Source: an uncultured Clostridia bacterium
GTDB lineage: Bacteria; Bacillota; Clostridia; Oscillospirales; CAG-272
NCBI GenBank assembly: GCA_937934385.1
Contig: CALGZV010000286.1
Coordinates: forward strand, 1-7,349
Direction of reading: 5' to 3'
DNA length: 7,349 nucleotides
In this document: positions 6,926 through 7,349 of the stretch, in pieces
How the letters are laid out: every line of letters begins with the position of its first letter
Numbering within the stretch: the first letter of the stretch is position 1
The notes under the pieces: generated by a model
Seen by the model: the letters and a program-made list of their open reading frames with translations, nothing else
Told to the model about the DNA's origin: nothing
The model's database searches: none
Program-made: the position numbers and the translations under genes

Positions 6926-6976
6926 CCGCGCAGGCGGTACGCGGAGGGGGAGGGATTTCGCCGCCTGCGGGCAGCG
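6926..6976 (-). promoter_or_regulatory. Competing GC-rich stems upstream of aroC, possible attenuator-like RNA
   Basis: A perfect 9-bp inverted repeat pairs CGCAGGCGG (6929-6937) with CCGCCTGCG (6961-6969). Another stem pairs 6959-6965 with 6970-6976, one G-T wobble in 7 bp, around a 4-nt loop. The two share bases 6961-6965, so they cannot form together. A third small stem pairs CCGCG (6926-6930) with CGCGG (6940-6944). The block ends about 45 nt before the aroC start. Neither main stem has a T-tract, so a terminator role is not shown; it could equally be part of a mobile intergenic repeat. Confidence 0.35.
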
Positions 6977-7011
6977 TGGGGGGCTGTTCGCCCTTTGAAC
7001 CTCATCCACCC

Positions 7012-7042
7012 CTATGAATATTTGCGAAACAAATATTCATAG
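7012..7042. repeat. Perfect 13-bp inverted repeat with 5-nt loop
   Basis: CTATGAATATTTG (7012-7024) and CAAATATTCATAG (7030-7042) are exact reverse complements around CGAAA. The stem is AT-rich inside GC-rich surroundings. No T-tract follows on either strand, which argues against an intrinsic terminator. Candidate roles are an operator for a dimeric regulator, an mRNA processing or stability hairpin between aroB and aroC, or the core of a dispersed palindromic repeat. Confidence 0.75.
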
Positions 7043-7147
7043 AAAAAGCGGGCAAAACTTTTGGCTTTAACGTCCTCTGCGCAGGTCACGCACAGAAGCA
7101 AGCTAAAACAATGTCGCGGCAGTATCAGTAATCCACAAATACAGTTC

Positions 7148-7349
7148 TTACTCGCGTCCGTGCGGAATAAGTGCAAGTCTTTCCGAGAGTGCCGTGCGAT
7201 CCATGCGGACAAACTCGAACGAACCCGGAGTCTCGACGGTAACGGCGGTTATTCCGTCCGCGCCCGCCTTTTTGTCGTGCATTACAGCTTCTATGACGCT
7301 GTCCGCGTTTCCGTCATACGCCGTTGGAAGTCCCGCGGCTTCAAGCACC
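7148..7349 (-). CDS. aroB: 3-dehydroquinate synthase, C-terminal part (runs off the window)
   Basis: AroB converts DAHP to 3-dehydroquinate, the second step of the pathway, using NAD+ and a divalent metal. Only the last 66 or so codons are present, ending in TAA (7148-7150). The visible part reads LEAAGLPTAYDG, then MHDKKAGADGI (conserved DKK with its Lys) and AVTVETPGSFEFVRMD. This matches the C-terminal helical domain of AroB, where a GLP motif is followed by an M-x-D-K-K helix and a beta strand. The metal-binding residues lie upstream, outside the window. The GTG near the edge is only an internal valine. Its position as the next gene of the aro operon, and its shared coding style, support the call. 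Glycerol dehydrogenase relatives are less likely. Confidence 0.85.
   Translation of the reverse strand, partial: VLEAAGLPTAYDGNADSVIEAVMHDKKAGADGITAVTVETPGSFEFVRMDRTALSERLALIPHGRE

Larger units (their letters stand above)
6880..7147. other. 268-bp aroB-aroC spacer without a convincing gene
   Basis: This is by far the longest gap in an otherwise tight operon. It holds a perfect AT-rich inverted repeat (7012-7042) and a GC-rich block with competing stems (6926-6976), rich in G on the + strand. I see no clear promoter, no T-box tail, no intrinsic terminator with a T-tract, and no believable ORF. The mix of an AT-rich palindrome with a G/C-rich block is what one would expect of a dispersed intergenic repeat element; that reading is inference. 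Confidence 0.6.

Noticed and set aside
7002..7040. Twelve-residue leader-like ORF (MNICFANIHRGG) within the aroB-aroC palindrome on the - strand
   Set aside because: Only one aromatic residue, no Shine-Dalgarno, and the reading is forced by the palindrome; it does not look like an attenuation leader for aromatic amino acids.
7012..7042. Palindrome as an intrinsic terminator of aroB
   Set aside because: On the - strand the stem is followed by GGGTGG, not a T-tract, and the stem is AT-rich.
6880..7147. T-box riboswitch upstream of aroC
   Set aside because: T-boxes are common before Firmicute aromatic genes, but the conserved antiterminator sequence (AGGGTGGNACCGCG type) and a following terminator are not seen.
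7012..7212. 66-codon - strand frame overlapping the aroB end
   Set aside because: It overlaps the AroB C-terminus in another frame, has no recognisable domain, and ends in the palindrome.
1..7349. CRISPR array, toxin-antitoxin, prophage or insertion sequence
   Set aside because: No regularly spaced repeats, transposase or integrase motifs, or terminal inverted repeats with target duplications are visible; the window is biosynthetic.

Overview
The window is a chromosomal stretch of a spore-forming Firmicute of the class Clostridia. It carries a full-length spoVT, and a compact aromatic amino acid operon whose coding text recalls the gut Ruminococcaceae/Oscillospiraceae. Two compositional styles are visible. 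Positions 1 to about 1420 are AT-richer, with GAA and CGT/CGC codons, in a Lachnospiraceae-like style. From about 1510 to the end the sequence is GC-richer, with GAG, AGA/AGG and ATA codons. The change falls inside one gene, the DAHP synthase, so the window is either a natural mosaic or an assembly chimera. The family-level names are impressions from codon style, not from a search.

Layout, left to right: the last 24 codons of an unidentified + strand gene (1-75); a 105-bp spacer with a possible promoter; spoVT on + (181-729); a strong hairpin that terminates both converging transcripts (729-751). All remaining genes are on the - strand. In transcription order they are aroB (C-terminal part only, entering at the right edge), a 268-bp spacer with inverted repeats, aroC, an aroE-aroK fusion, aroQ, aroA (frame broken), tyrA and the DAHP synthase gene.

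The operon encodes every step from PEP and erythrose 4-phosphate to chorismate: DAHP synthase, AroB, AroQ, AroE, AroK (the last two in one protein), AroA and AroC. TyrA then takes prephenate towards tyrosine. No chorismate mutase, prephenate dehydratase or tryptophan gene lies in the window. aroQ, aroA and tyrA overlap at their ends and are probably translationally coupled.

Three points need the most attention. The first is the codon-usage seam inside the DAHP synthase gene. The second is a deletion that breaks aroA exactly at its conserved KESDR active-site motif. The third is the aroB-aroC spacer, which holds a perfect 13-bp inverted repeat and competing GC-rich stems. I did not find a CRISPR array, defence system, insertion sequence, tRNA, rRNA or recognisable riboswitch.
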